From Catenuloplanes atrovinosus (GTDB taxonomy: Bacteria; Actinomycetota; Actinomycetes; Mycobacteriales; Micromonosporaceae), in NCBI RefSeq assembly GCF_031458235.1, contig NZ_JAVDYB010000001.1, positions 2,315,001-2,379,000 on the forward strand: 64,000 nt of DNA, read 5' to 3'. Shown here one piece after another: positions 7,995 to 16,194 of this stretch; position 1 is the stretch's first letter; every line of letters begins with the position of its first letter. A program made the position numbers and the translations under genes. The notes beneath the pieces were generated by a model. The model was not told where the DNA came from, ran no database searches, and saw nothing but the letters and a program-made list of their open reading frames with translations.

Positions 7995-8495
7995 ATGGGA
8001 CACGTGACGGTGGTGGTTCCGCCGCATCTCGCCGGTCGGCTGGATCCGCCCATGCGGTCCCTCGTCACGGGCGCGCGGGTGACCGACGTCGCGGACGTCC
8101 CCTGCGTGTCGGACGAGTCGCGAACCAGGCCCGTCACCCTGAGGCTGCCGGTCAGCGCGGCGGATCAGGTGGCGTTCCGGCGTGGAGCCGCCTACGACCG
8201 GCTGCACGGCCGCATCGTCATTCCGCTCGTCTACACGGTCATGGCCGCCGCCACCGCGCTGTGGATGCTCATCCGGCTCTCCGGCCGTCACGACCACCTG
8301 AAACTCGCGGCTTTCCTGCTGGCCGGCGCCTGCCTCCTGGTGGCCGTCTCGACGGGCGTCATGCGGCCGATCGTCATCAGCCGGGCCCACCCACGGATCC
8401 GGCGGAACGGCGACGTCGTCTTCCCGAGGATGCCGGCCGATCTCGCCGACGAGTGGAGGGACGCGAACCCCGGCATCACCGTACGGACGAGATGA
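7995..8495 (+). CDS. hypothetical protein with two membrane helices
   Basis: The 166-residue protein starts M-G-H-V-T-V at an ATG with GCGAGGAC 6 bases upstream. The first half is soluble. Two central hydrophobic segments (about residues 76-93 and 103-120: IPLVYTVMAAATALWML, LAAFLLAGACLLVAVSTGV) span the membrane. A short basic and then acidic tail follows. I do not recognise a family. It lies 48 bases after the Ddn-like gene on the same strand and may be read from the same promoter. Confidence 0.6.
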   Translation: MGHVTVVVPPHLAGRLDPPMRSLVTGARVTDVADVPCVSDESRTRPVTLRLPVSAADQVAFRRGAAYDRLHGRIVIPLVYTVMAAATALWMLIRLSGRHDHLKLAAFLLAGACLLVAVSTGVMRPIVISRAHPRIRRNGDVVFPRMPADLADEWRDANPGITVRTR

Positions 8496-8527
8496 CGCCC
8501 GTGGCCGGCGGGTGGATGGACGCCGCC

Positions 8528-9400
8528 TCAGCCGGGCAGGCCCACGGCGCGCAACTGGTCGGCCAGCCGGTCGTACTCCGCGGCGGCCGAGGGTGAGGTG
8601 TCGCTGAGTCCGCTGTGGACGGCCGTGCGGCTGCGCAGGAAGGCGCGGAACGCCGGGACGAGCAGGGCCTCCGGCACGGTGTGGAGCGCGTCGAACGCGC
8701 GGGGGACCGGCGGGCCGGGCAGCGCGGCCAGGCTTCGCCGGATGTCGCGGATCATGGAGCGGACGGCGGCCGGATCGGCGGCCAGCGCGACCGGGCCCCC
8801 GGCGGCGTGGACGGCGCGGCCGAGCGGCACCTCGAACGCGGCGTGCGTGGTGAGCCAGGCGGCCGCGCGCGGCTCGTGCCGGGCGTTGATCCCGGCGGAC
8901 CGGAAGGTCCGGATGATCCGTTCCAGGCGCGGCGTGGACCGGCCGCCGGGCTCGCCGACCGGTATCGGGACCCGGCGGGTGACGGCGCCGGCCCGGCGGG
9001 CGCGGACCACGTCGCCGTCCATCGTGCCGCCGAACGCGCCGAAGCCGAGCAGCACCCGCTCGTGGCCGAGCGCCGCGCCCAGCGGACCCGGACCGGCCGC
9101 CCAGTTGAGCATGAACAGCACGTCGCCGCCGGTCGGGGCCAGTGACTCCAGCACGGCGTCGACCTGGTGGGCGCGGACGAGGACCACGGTCAGGTCGTAG
9201 TCGCCGCCCGGGTGATCGACCACCGGCACCGGGACCGCCCGGACGGCCGGGCCGTCGTCCTCGGTCAGCCGCACGCCGTGCCGGCGCAGCGCGGCCAGGC
9301 GCTCACCGCGGGCCAGGAGGACGACGTCCCGCCCGGCCTCGTGCAGCCGGACGGCGAGCTGGCTGCCGAGGACGCCGGCGCCGAACACGAGAATCCTCAT
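8528..9400 (-). CDS. ketopantoate reductase (ApbA/PanE) family protein
   Basis: About 290 residues. The N-terminal Rossmann motif is ILVFGAGVLGSQLAVRLHEAG, followed by VVLLARGERLAALRRHGVRL, typical of PanE-like NADPH enzymes. The C-terminal helical domain is present but more diverged. The usual catalytic Lys region is not obvious, so the role could be reduction of another 2-oxo acid rather than pantothenate synthesis. It is divergent from a TetR gene with two operator copies between them. The ATG at 9400 is preferred to the GTG at 9403. Confidence 0.75.
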   Translation of the reverse strand: MRILVFGAGVLGSQLAVRLHEAGRDVVLLARGERLAALRRHGVRLTEDDGPAVRAVPVPVVDHPGGDYDLTVVLVRAHQVDAVLESLAPTGGDVLFMLNWAAGPGPLGAALGHERVLLGFGAFGGTMDGDVVRARRAGAVTRRVPIPVGEPGGRSTPRLERIIRTFRSAGINARHEPRAAAWLTTHAAFEVPLGRAVHAAGGPVALAADPAAVRSMIRDIRRSLAALPGPPVPRAFDALHTVPEALLVPAFRAFLRSRTAVHSGLSDTSPSAAAEYDRLADQLRAVGLPG

Positions 9401-9414
9401 CACGAGACTCTTTT

Positions 9415-9446
9415 CAAACGATCGTATGAATCAAACGTTCGTATAG
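9415..9446. promoter_or_regulatory. tandem TetR operators
   Basis: CAAACGATCGTATGA (9415-9429) and CAAACGTTCGTATAG (9432-9446) are two near-palindromic copies 17 bases apart in direct orientation. The second overlaps TATAGT (9442-9447), the likely -10 box of the TetR gene starting at 9456. Confidence 0.65.
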
Positions 9447-9455
9447 TATGCCCGA

Positions 9456-10061
9456 GTGGCCCGCCCCGACACCCGCACCCAGCTCCTCGACGCCGCCGAA
9501 CGCCTCTTCGCCGAGCACGGCTTTCGTGGCACCTCGATCCGCGCGGTCACCGACCTGGCCGGCGCCAACCTGGCCGCCGTCGGCTACCACTTCGGCTCCA
9601 AGGCCGACCTGCTCGCCGCCGTCGCCCGCCGCGCCGTCGAGCCGATCACCGCCGCTCAATCGGCCAACCTGGACCGGCTGCTGGCCCGCACGCCGGACCC
9701 GGCCGTGGCGGACCTGGTGGAGGCGTTCGCCGGGCCGCTGTTCGACGGGCTGCCGGGCGGCGACGAGCCCGGTGCGCGCCGCTCCCGCCTGATCGTCGCG
9801 ATCCTCACCGACCCGGCCGAGGAGATGCGCCGGTGGACGACCCCGGCGGAGGACACGCTCGCCGAGCGTTACCTGGCCGCGTTCCGGCGCGCGCTGCCCA
9901 CCCTCTCCGCCGGCGAGCTGTGGTTCCGCATCCGCGGCATCCTGGCCGTCACCGCCGTGGACCGCCTCGAGGCGTACAACACGCCCACCACCCCGGGCGG
10001 GCCCGGCCGCCGCTGGGCGATCACGTTCCTGACCGCGGCGATGAGCGCGCCACCGAGCTAG
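9456..10061 (+). CDS. TetR family transcriptional regulator
   Basis: 201 residues. The DNA-binding region is LLDAAERLFAEHGFRGTSIRAVTDLAGANLAAVGYHFGSK (about residues 9-48), followed by a helical ligand domain. It is divergent from the ketopantoate reductase-like gene, with paired 15-bp operators across its own promoter, so autorepression and control of the reductase are likely. The GTG start lies 8 bases after TATAGT with no ribosome site, suggesting a nearly leaderless message. Confidence 0.85.
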   Translation: MARPDTRTQLLDAAERLFAEHGFRGTSIRAVTDLAGANLAAVGYHFGSKADLLAAVARRAVEPITAAQSANLDRLLARTPDPAVADLVEAFAGPLFDGLPGGDEPGARRSRLIVAILTDPAEEMRRWTTPAEDTLAERYLAAFRRALPTLSAGELWFRIRGILAVTAVDRLEAYNTPTTPGGPGRRWAITFLTAAMSAPPS

Positions 10062-10236
10062 CGCCTGTGTCGACGTGGGATGCCGGGCTGCGGCGTGGCC
10101 CGGGCACCGCCCGGCCGCACGCCGCGAAAGCCCACAGACGACACCGGTGTGCGGCCTTCCGCTCCGCACACCCGGACGACACCTGGACCTCGCCCCGCTC
10201 CGGCCCCCACGTCGATACGGGCTCTGGCGTCCATGG
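10062..10236. repeat. intergenic element flanked by inverted GTGTCGACGTGGG arms
   Basis: The gap begins with TGTCGACGTGGG (about 10068) and ends with CCCACGTCGATACGGGCTC (about 10208-10226), forming inverted arms about 140 bases apart. The right arm matches, in reverse complement, AGAGCCCGTATCGACGTGGG at 58539-58558. No gene is seen in it. Confidence 0.5.
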
Positions 10237-11418
10237 TCATCCGCCGAGGCGGAGCGTGTTCATCACCATCAGGTCGAAGTCGGCGATCAGCTGGTCGGCG
10301 GCCCGGTCGTCGCGGTAGACGGCGAGGTTCACCGTGTACCGGGTCGGTCCCGCGTCGAACACGTAGGTGACCAGCCGGTCGCCGGGGCCCTGCGCGCCGA
10401 ACCCCTCCGAGGTGAGCACGCCGGACGAGCGCTGGCCGCCGGCGCCGGCCGCGGTCGTCACCCGCGAGACCTCGAGTCCGGTGAACGCGTCCGGGCTGGG
10501 CGGCTGGATCGCGCCGACCGCCTCGCCGGTCCGGATCCACACCCGGTAGAACAGGAAATCCGTCGGTACGCACTCCGGGATCAGCTCCGCGGATTCGGCC
10601 AGCCAGTGGTTGTAGACCGTGTCGATGCGGCACTCCTCGGACACCCAGGACGGCGGGTGGCGCAGCGAGTAGCCCTGGTCGGCGCTGGCGAACGCGGTCC
10701 ACCCCGCGGTCGGGTCCGGCGGGGCGGGCAGCGTGATCTCCGAGGCCTCCGGCAGCTCCGGCACGGTCAGCTGCTCCAGCACGGCCGCGAGCGCCTCCGG
10801 CGTCTGCGGGAAGACCGGCGTGCCCGCGCCGGCCGCGCCCGCCAGCAGCGTGAACGAGTCCCGCTCCGCCTCCGGCACGGCGAAGCCGACGAACCGGAAG
10901 TCCAGGTCGAGCCCGCTGTCGCGCAGCTCCCGCTCGATCCGCGCGGAGACCGCGGCCTGGTCCTGCGTGCACGCGTCCGCGCCGTGGTGCGCCACCACGA
11001 TGATCCGGTTGCTGAGCCGGCCGCGGAACGGGTACCGCCGGTCGAAGTCGCCGATCGCGGCGAGCACGCCGTCGAGCAGTGTGGGCCGGCCCGCGGCTTC
11101 GACCGTACCCATGGCGTCATTGATCCTCTGGGTGTTTCCGGTGCCGGCGGCGACCAGTTCCTCCGTGGTGCCGGCACCGCCGCACTCGCCGCCGAACCGG
11201 CGCAGCGCCAGCGAGTCCCGGTCGCCGGTGTTGCCGGCGGCGGCGCGCACGGCCGCGCCGACCGCGCCGAGATCGCCGGACGCCGGCACGGAGCTGTCGA
11301 CGAGGAAGGTGATCCGGTGCTCGGGCACGCCGCGCAGCACCACGGCGGTGCCGATCACGACCGCGGCGACGGCCGCGAACACCCCCACGACCAGAACCCA
11401 TCGGCGGGTACGGCTCAT
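10237..11418 (-). CDS. membrane-anchored von Willebrand factor A-like protein
   Basis: 393 residues. One N-terminal membrane helix (about residues 7-28) is followed by an extracellular domain. The first strand is HRITFLVDSSVPAS, and LSNRIIVVAHHGADAC is a second core strand of a VWA fold. The metal-site motif D-x-S-x-S is degenerate (DSSVPAS). The C-terminal half (about 235-393) is a separate unrecognised domain. Its ATG overlaps the stop of the paralogue upstream by 4 bases, so the pair are translated together. They share the stretch GNTGDRDSLALRRFGGECG, showing recent duplication. Confidence 0.65.
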   Translation of the reverse strand: MSRTRRWVLVVGVFAAVAAVVIGTAVVLRGVPEHRITFLVDSSVPASGDLGAVGAAVRAAAGNTGDRDSLALRRFGGECGGAGTTEELVAAGTGNTQRINDAMGTVEAAGRPTLLDGVLAAIGDFDRRYPFRGRLSNRIIVVAHHGADACTQDQAAVSARIERELRDSGLDLDFRFVGFAVPEAERDSFTLLAGAAGAGTPVFPQTPEALAAVLEQLTVPELPEASEITLPAPPDPTAGWTAFASADQGYSLRHPPSWVSEECRIDTVYNHWLAESAELIPECVPTDFLFYRVWIRTGEAVGAIQPPSPDAFTGLEVSRVTTAAGAGGQRSSGVLTSEGFGAQGPGDRLVTYVFDAGPTRYTVNLAVYRDDRAADQLIADFDLMVMNTLRLGG

Positions 11419-12653
11419 CGCACGCCCTTCGGTGCCGTGGCGCGCAGCGCCGCCAGTGCGTCGTTCATCGCGGTGACCTCGGCGTTGTAGCCGTTCGCGA
11501 CGGTGGAGAACCGCTCGTGCCCGGGCCCGAGCGGCCGGCCGTCGCGCGCGTCCGCGAGCAGCGACTCCGCGGACTCGACCACGTCCCGTTGGAGGTCCTT
11601 GAGCGACAGCGCGCGCCGGTTGAGGTCCGCGGCCTCGGCGGTACCGGTCCGGCCGTCCAGGTCCTCGAACGCCGCGTCCGCCGCCGTGATCGCGTCCCGC
11701 GCGTCGCCGATGCGCCGCTCCGCCACGTCGAGCCGACCGTCCATGGTGGCCGCCACCGCCTCGTTCACCGTGGTCACGGTCGGGTTGAGCACGTCGACGA
11801 CCGCCTTCGCGTTGCGCAGCACCGGCTCGACGTTGGTGAACCAGTCCAGCGCCGCGTCCAGGTCGGTGGCGGTCTCGACGAACATCGGCTCGGGCGCGCC
11901 GGACCCGGCCGCGAGCCGCGCGAGCTGGTCCTGCTGGTCGTCCTCGACCCGGTAGCCGATCACCCGGAACTCGATCTCCAGCCCGGCCGCCTCGATCCGG
12001 TCACTGATCTCCCGCTGCACGAACGCGGTGTCGGCGTCGCAGCCGTCCTCGCCCTGCCGCGCCACCACGACGATGCGGTTGACCTGCTTGGCGTCCTGCG
12101 CGAACGGCCGGCTGAAGTCCTCGATCGCCTGCACGATGCCGCGCTGCAGCGTGGCCACGCCACCGCCGCGCACGCCGGCCGCGGCCGCCGCGATCTCGTC
12201 CCGGTTGCCGGTGCCGAAGTCGACCAGCCGGGTGGTGTTGTCGTCCGCGCCGCACTCGCCGCCGAAACTGCGCAGCGCCAGCGAATCCCGGTCGCCGGAG
12301 TTCCCCACCACGGTCCGCAGCGACTCGGTGATCTCGGCCAGCCCCGCCGGATCCGCCGCCGCGGACGCGTCGATCAGGAACTCCGTCTTGTACGTCGGCG
12401 CGAACTGCGGCAGCACCAGCGCCACCACCGCCCACCCGCCGGCCGCCAGCACGCCCAGCGTGAGCACGGAGATCAGCGCCACCCGTACGCTGCGCGGCAC
12501 CTCCATCCGGAAGACGTTCTGCTGCCGCCCGTGATCACCGATCTGGACACCGGCCGCCCCACGCGCGTCGACCCCGGCCCGTTCGCCCGCCACCGTTCCC
12601 CGCCCCCCGAGAGCATTCGTCAGGGCCTCTTTGTAGCGTCGCCGATCCACCAC
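11415..12653 (-). CDS. VWA-like membrane protein with N-terminal RHIM-like motif
   Basis: 412 residues. A short N-terminal region ends in AAGVQIGDHGRQQNVF (about residues 33-48), which matches the core V-Q-I-G of RHIM and bacterial amyloid signalling motifs. A membrane helix (about 57-80), a VWA-like domain (TEFLIDASAAADPAG, VNRIVVVARQGEDGC) and a C-terminal helical region (about 260-412) follow. The GTG at 12653 is favoured over the internal ATG at 12506 because the motif precedes that ATG, which has no ribosome site. It is coupled to the paralogue downstream, which lacks the motif. Confidence 0.65.
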   Translation of the reverse strand: MVDRRRYKEALTNALGGRGTVAGERAGVDARGAAGVQIGDHGRQQNVFRMEVPRSVRVALISVLTLGVLAAGGWAVVALVLPQFAPTYKTEFLIDASAAADPAGLAEITESLRTVVGNSGDRDSLALRSFGGECGADDNTTRLVDFGTGNRDEIAAAAAGVRGGGVATLQRGIVQAIEDFSRPFAQDAKQVNRIVVVARQGEDGCDADTAFVQREISDRIEAAGLEIEFRVIGYRVEDDQQDQLARLAAGSGAPEPMFVETATDLDAALDWFTNVEPVLRNAKAVVDVLNPTVTTVNEAVAATMDGRLDVAERRIGDARDAITAADAAFEDLDGRTGTAEAADLNRRALSLKDLQRDVVESAESLLADARDGRPLGPGHERFSTVANGYNAEVTAMNDALAALRATAPKGVR

Positions 12654-12756
12654 CCATCAGACGTTGTCCCGAACCCGACATTCCCCGGCCCCGAATCCGG
12701 CCACACGCGACCCAGTCCTCGCCGAGCGTCCACTGTCGCCGGGTTGGCATCATGGT

Positions 12757-13263
12757 GTGGTGGCTGTGCTCTTCGACGCGGAGATCTCCGTGCACTACGG
12801 CTTCGTCATGCTCTCGGACGGGGACGATCCGCCGGACCTGATCGAGAGCCGGGCCGGGCAGCGCAACGGCCTGTGCGGCGCCGCGATCCCGGGCGGGCTC
12901 GCGATGGTGACCGGGTTGCACACCGGCCGGGTCCCGTTCGTCGTGCGGTGGCACGACGAGGAACCGCCGGTCGGCGCGGAGTGGGAGGACGTGGTGGAGG
13001 TGCCGTTCCGGCCCGCCTCCCCCGAACTGGTGCTGAGTGCGTTCGAGGACTTCTTCGACGTCCGCGTGCCCTCGGCCGGGAGTCTTCGGACCCGGTACTG
13101 CGCGGTCGGCATGGACGCCGCCAACGACCGGGACACGATCCTCGACGACGAGCCGACCATCGATCGCTACCTGCTCTCGCTGTGGCCGGCCGAGCCGGCG
13201 CCGGACGCGGTGCTCAGGCAGTCCAGCGCCGTCGCGGCGTACTGGCACGGCGTCTGCTCGTAG
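12757..13263 (+). CDS. hypothetical protein
   Basis: 168 residues from the GTG pair at 12757/12760; the first residues read V-V-A-V-L-F-D-A-E-I-S-V-H-Y-G-F. It is acidic with no signal peptide or membrane helix, so probably cytosolic. The composition and the SPELVLSAFEDFFDVRVPS stretch are reminiscent of competence or immunity-type small actinobacterial proteins, but I do not recognise the family. It is divergent from the VWA-like pair and convergent with the sigma factor. Confidence 0.55.
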   Translation: MVAVLFDAEISVHYGFVMLSDGDDPPDLIESRAGQRNGLCGAAIPGGLAMVTGLHTGRVPFVVRWHDEEPPVGAEWEDVVEVPFRPASPELVLSAFEDFFDVRVPSAGSLRTRYCAVGMDAANDRDTILDDEPTIDRYLLSLWPAEPAPDAVLRQSSAVAAYWHGVCS

Positions 13264-13274
13264 CGGCCACCCCA

Positions 13275-13293
13275 CCGGCCGGGATTGGGCCGG
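13275..13293. terminator. short hairpin between convergent genes
   Basis: CCGGCC-GGGATTG-GGCCGG lies between the 12757 gene and the sigma-factor gene, which end facing each other. No U-tract follows, so its strength is uncertain. Confidence 0.35.
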
Positions 13294-13328
13294 CCGCGCC
13301 GCACCACCCGAGCGCCGCTGCTCCGGGC

Positions 13329-14294
13329 CTACTCCGTGCCGTCGGCCGGCAGGCGGTCCGGGAGGCCGAGGCGGGGGAAACGGTCGTCGTGGAAGGTGAG
13401 GATCTCGGTGATCGCGCCGCCGGAGATGCGCAGGACGTCGACGGTGAGCGGCAGGTACGCGCGCTCGTCCGCCCGCCAGAGGTAGAACCCGACGGCCGGC
13501 TGCCGGTTGACGGTGGTGGGGACGGTCTTGAGCCGGCCCAGCGCCTCGAAGCCGTCCTCGACCCAGCTGCTCACCACCGCGTCGCGGCCGACGTGCACGC
13601 CGGGCGTGGGCGGCATCGCGCAGCGGACGTCGTCGCGGAGCAGGGCGGCCAGCGCCGGGACGTCGGTGGCCACGGCGGCCTCGGTGAAGCGGCGGACCAG
13701 GTCGCGGGTGGCGGCGTCCTCCTTGCCGCCGGTCCAGTCCTGCCGCTCGGCGGGCAGGTGCTCCCGCATGCCGGCGCGGGCCCGCTGGAGCGCGCTGTTG
13801 ACGGAGTTGACCGAGTCGCCGAGCAACTCCGCGACCTCCTTCGCGGGCCAGCCGAGCACGTCGCGGAGGATCAGCACGGCGCGCGGGCGCGGCGCGAGGT
13901 GCTGGACCGCCACCAGGTACGCCAGCTCGATCGTCTCCCGCGCCACGGCCGCGGCCTCCGGCTCGTCCGCGCCGACGGCGGGCAACTCGTCGAGCAGCCG
14001 GTCCGGGTACGGCTGCAACCACGGCACCTCGCCGCCGGTGGCCGGCTCCGGGCGTACCGTGGCGAGCAGGTCCAGGCAGGCGTTGGTGGCGATCCGGTAC
14101 AGCCAGGCCCGGACCGTCGACCGCCCCTCGAACGACTCCCGCCGCCGCCACGCGCGCAGGAACGTCTCCTGCACGGTGTCCTCCGCGTCCTCGAACGAGC
14201 CGAGCATCCGGTAGCAGTGCACGTGCAGCTCCCGCCGGTGCCGCTCCGCCAGCCCGGCGAACGCGGGTTTCTCCAGCCGCAGGTCCGTGTCCAT
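13329..14294 (-). CDS. ECF RNA polymerase sigma factor with SnoaL-like C-terminal domain
   Basis: 321 residues. The sigma region 2 stretch ELHVHCYRMLGSFEDAEDTV is followed by TVRAWLYRIATNACLDLL. The WLQPYPDRLLDELP linker precedes region 4 (LAPRPRAVLILRDVLGW...AKEVAELLG). A C-terminal extension from about residue 200 has the NTF2/SnoaL pattern (VRRFTEAAVATDVPALAALL) seen in SigG/SigJ-like ECF groups, where it regulates activity in place of an anti-sigma factor. The ATG at 14294 has AAGGA 9 bases upstream. Promoter targets are unknown. Confidence 0.88.
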   Translation of the reverse strand: MDTDLRLEKPAFAGLAERHRRELHVHCYRMLGSFEDAEDTVQETFLRAWRRRESFEGRSTVRAWLYRIATNACLDLLATVRPEPATGGEVPWLQPYPDRLLDELPAVGADEPEAAAVARETIELAYLVAVQHLAPRPRAVLILRDVLGWPAKEVAELLGDSVNSVNSALQRARAGMREHLPAERQDWTGGKEDAATRDLVRRFTEAAVATDVPALAALLRDDVRCAMPPTPGVHVGRDAVVSSWVEDGFEALGRLKTVPTTVNRQPAVGFYLWRADERAYLPLTVDVLRISGGAITEILTFHDDRFPRLGLPDRLPADGTE

Positions 14295-14340
14295 GACGTC
14301 ATCCTTCCGCCTCGTCGTGTCCCGTCCGAAGGTATGACGG

Positions 14341-15081
14341 CTACGAGCCGGAAAACTCATCACCGGCCGCGGTGAGCGCCGCCTCGATCTTGTGGTGGGC
14401 GGCCTCGCGGAGCGCGGCCGTGTCCGGGTAGTCGGACGGCAGCAGCGGCTCCAGCACCTCGACCCGCGCGTCGACCTGGGAGCGCAGCACCAGCCCGTGC
14501 TTGGGCAGCGCGCGGCCGGTGCCGTGCACGGCGATCGGGTAGACCGGCACGCCGTGGCGCACGGACAGCTCGAATGCCCCGTCCTTGAACCGCTGGAGCC
14601 GGCCGTCCGCGGAGCGCCGGCCCTCCGGGAAGATCAGCACCGGTACGCCCCGGTCGAGCAACTCGCCGCAGCGGGCCATCATCCGGCGCACCGACTCGCC
14701 GCTGCCGCGGACCAGCGGTACGTAGCCGTTGAGCCGCATGTTCCAGCCGACGAACGGCACCGCGAAGATCTCTGACTTGGAGACCCACTTGTACGGCCGG
14801 AACAGGTCGAACAGCACCAGGATGTCGATCAGCGAGGCGTGGTTGGCGACCAGCACCGCGCCGCCGCGCCACGGCAGCCGCCGCCGCCCGGAGGTGCGCA
14901 GCCGCCACAGCGGGTTCAGCCGGACGTAGAAGACGGCCCACGCGGACGAGTAGAGGTGCAGCACCACCTTGCGCCGGTCGAACGGCGCGGTCACCGCCCA
15001 CGTGAGCAGCGCGCCGAGGAAGAAGAACGGGCAGGTGACGACGATGACCGCCCAGTACAGGTACGAGATGAGCCGGAGCAT
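14341..15081 (-). CDS. 1-acyl-sn-glycerol-3-phosphate acyltransferase (PlsC-like)
   Basis: 246 residues. An N-terminal membrane helix (LYWAVIVVTCPFFFLGALLTW) is followed by the acyltransferase motifs NHASLIDILVLF (the H-x4-D active site) and FPEGRRSADGRLQRFKDGAF. VPVYPIAVHGTG completes the core. It should acylate lysophosphatidic acid at the membrane during phospholipid synthesis; many actinobacteria have several paralogues, so this could serve a specialised lipid. It sits 46 bases after the sigma-factor gene in the opposite gene order and is probably independent. Confidence 0.88.
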   Translation of the reverse strand: MLRLISYLYWAVIVVTCPFFFLGALLTWAVTAPFDRRKVVLHLYSSAWAVFYVRLNPLWRLRTSGRRRLPWRGGAVLVANHASLIDILVLFDLFRPYKWVSKSEIFAVPFVGWNMRLNGYVPLVRGSGESVRRMMARCGELLDRGVPVLIFPEGRRSADGRLQRFKDGAFELSVRHGVPVYPIAVHGTGRALPKHGLVLRSQVDARVEVLEPLLPSDYPDTAALREAAHHKIEAALTAAGDEFSGS

Positions 15082-15177
15082 GCGCAGAATCTAGCCTGAG
15101 GCCTCGCCGCGCTGCTCACCCGCGTAATCGGCGGCCCGGCCGGGTAAAGAGCCGCGAACCGCTCGGAAGGGAGTCGC

Positions 15178-16182
15178 ATGCTCGAGGTGACCGCGCTCGG
15201 CTGGGCGCTGACGATCGGCGTCATCGTGGCGCTGCTGGCGATCGACCTGCTGGCCGGCTGGCTGCGCCCGCACGCGGTCGGATTCGCGGAGGCGACCGCG
15301 TGGTCGGTCTTCTACATCGCGGTCGCGGTGGTCTTCGGCGTCGTGTTCGCCGGGCAGGTGGGGTGGGAGTACGGCACCGAGTACTTCGCCGGCTACATCG
15401 TGGAGAAGAGCCTGTCGATCGACAACCTCTTCGTCTTCGTGATCATCATCAGCACGTTCGCGGTGCCGGCCGAGCACCAGCACAAGGTGCTCACGTTCGG
15501 CATCCTGGCCGCGCTGGTGCTGCGCGTCATCTTCATCGCGCTCGGCGCGGCGCTGCTGTCGCTGTTCTCGTTCATGTTCCTGATCTTCGGGCTGGTGCTG
15601 ATCTGGACCGCGATCCAGCTCTTCCGGCACCGGAACGAGGACCCGGACGTGGAGGACAACGGCCTGGTCAAGGTGGCCCGCCGGGTGCTGCCGACCACCA
15701 CGGACTACCACGACGGCCACCTGTTCGCGCGCGTCGACGGCCGCCGGGTCGCCACGCCGCTGTTCATCGTGCTCATCTCGATCGCCGGCACCGACCTGCT
15801 GTTCGCGCTCGACTCGATCCCGGCCGTGTTCGGCGTGACCGAGGAGGCGTACATCGTCTTCGTCGCCAACGCGTTCGCGCTGCTCGGCCTGCGCGCGCTG
15901 TTCTTCCTGGTCAAGGGCCTGCTCGACCGGCTGGTCTACCTGTCCGTGGGGCTGGCGGTGATCCTCGCGTTCATCGGCGTGAAGCTGATCCTGCACTGGG
16001 CGCACGACCTCAGCGACGCCATCCCGACCGTCTCCACGCCGCTGTCGCTGTCCGTCATCATCGGCGTGCTGGTCATCGCCACCGTCGCCAGCCTGATCCG
16101 GGTCCGCCGCGACCCCACCGCGACCGCCCACGCCGGCTCGCTGCGCGTCCGCCCCCGCCGCGACGACGACCGCGACCGGTGA
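15178..16182 (+). CDS. TerC family integral membrane protein
   Basis: 334 residues with about eight or nine membrane helices. The conserved acidic segments of TerC proteins are clear: EKSLSIDNLFVFVIIIS near residue 77 and LLFALDSIPAVFGVTEEAYIVF near 205. FLVKGLLDRLVYLSVGLAVIL follows in the second half. Relatives (Alx, YceF/YkoY, TerC) export manganese, help load exported metalloproteins, or contribute to tellurite resistance. The start has GGAAGGGAG just upstream. I looked for a yybP-ykoY manganese riboswitch in the 96-base leader and did not find one. Confidence 0.88.
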   Translation: MLEVTALGWALTIGVIVALLAIDLLAGWLRPHAVGFAEATAWSVFYIAVAVVFGVVFAGQVGWEYGTEYFAGYIVEKSLSIDNLFVFVIIISTFAVPAEHQHKVLTFGILAALVLRVIFIALGAALLSLFSFMFLIFGLVLIWTAIQLFRHRNEDPDVEDNGLVKVARRVLPTTTDYHDGHLFARVDGRRVATPLFIVLISIAGTDLLFALDSIPAVFGVTEEAYIVFVANAFALLGLRALFFLVKGLLDRLVYLSVGLAVILAFIGVKLILHWAHDLSDAIPTVSTPLSLSVIIGVLVIATVASLIRVRRDPTATAHAGSLRVRPRRDDDRDR

Positions 16183-16194
16183 TCCACGACCGGC

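Noticed and set aside
15082-15177. Possible manganese (yybP-ykoY) riboswitch before terC
   Set aside because: The 96-base leader has no recognisable conserved riboswitch core or paired junction; only a ribosome site is clear.
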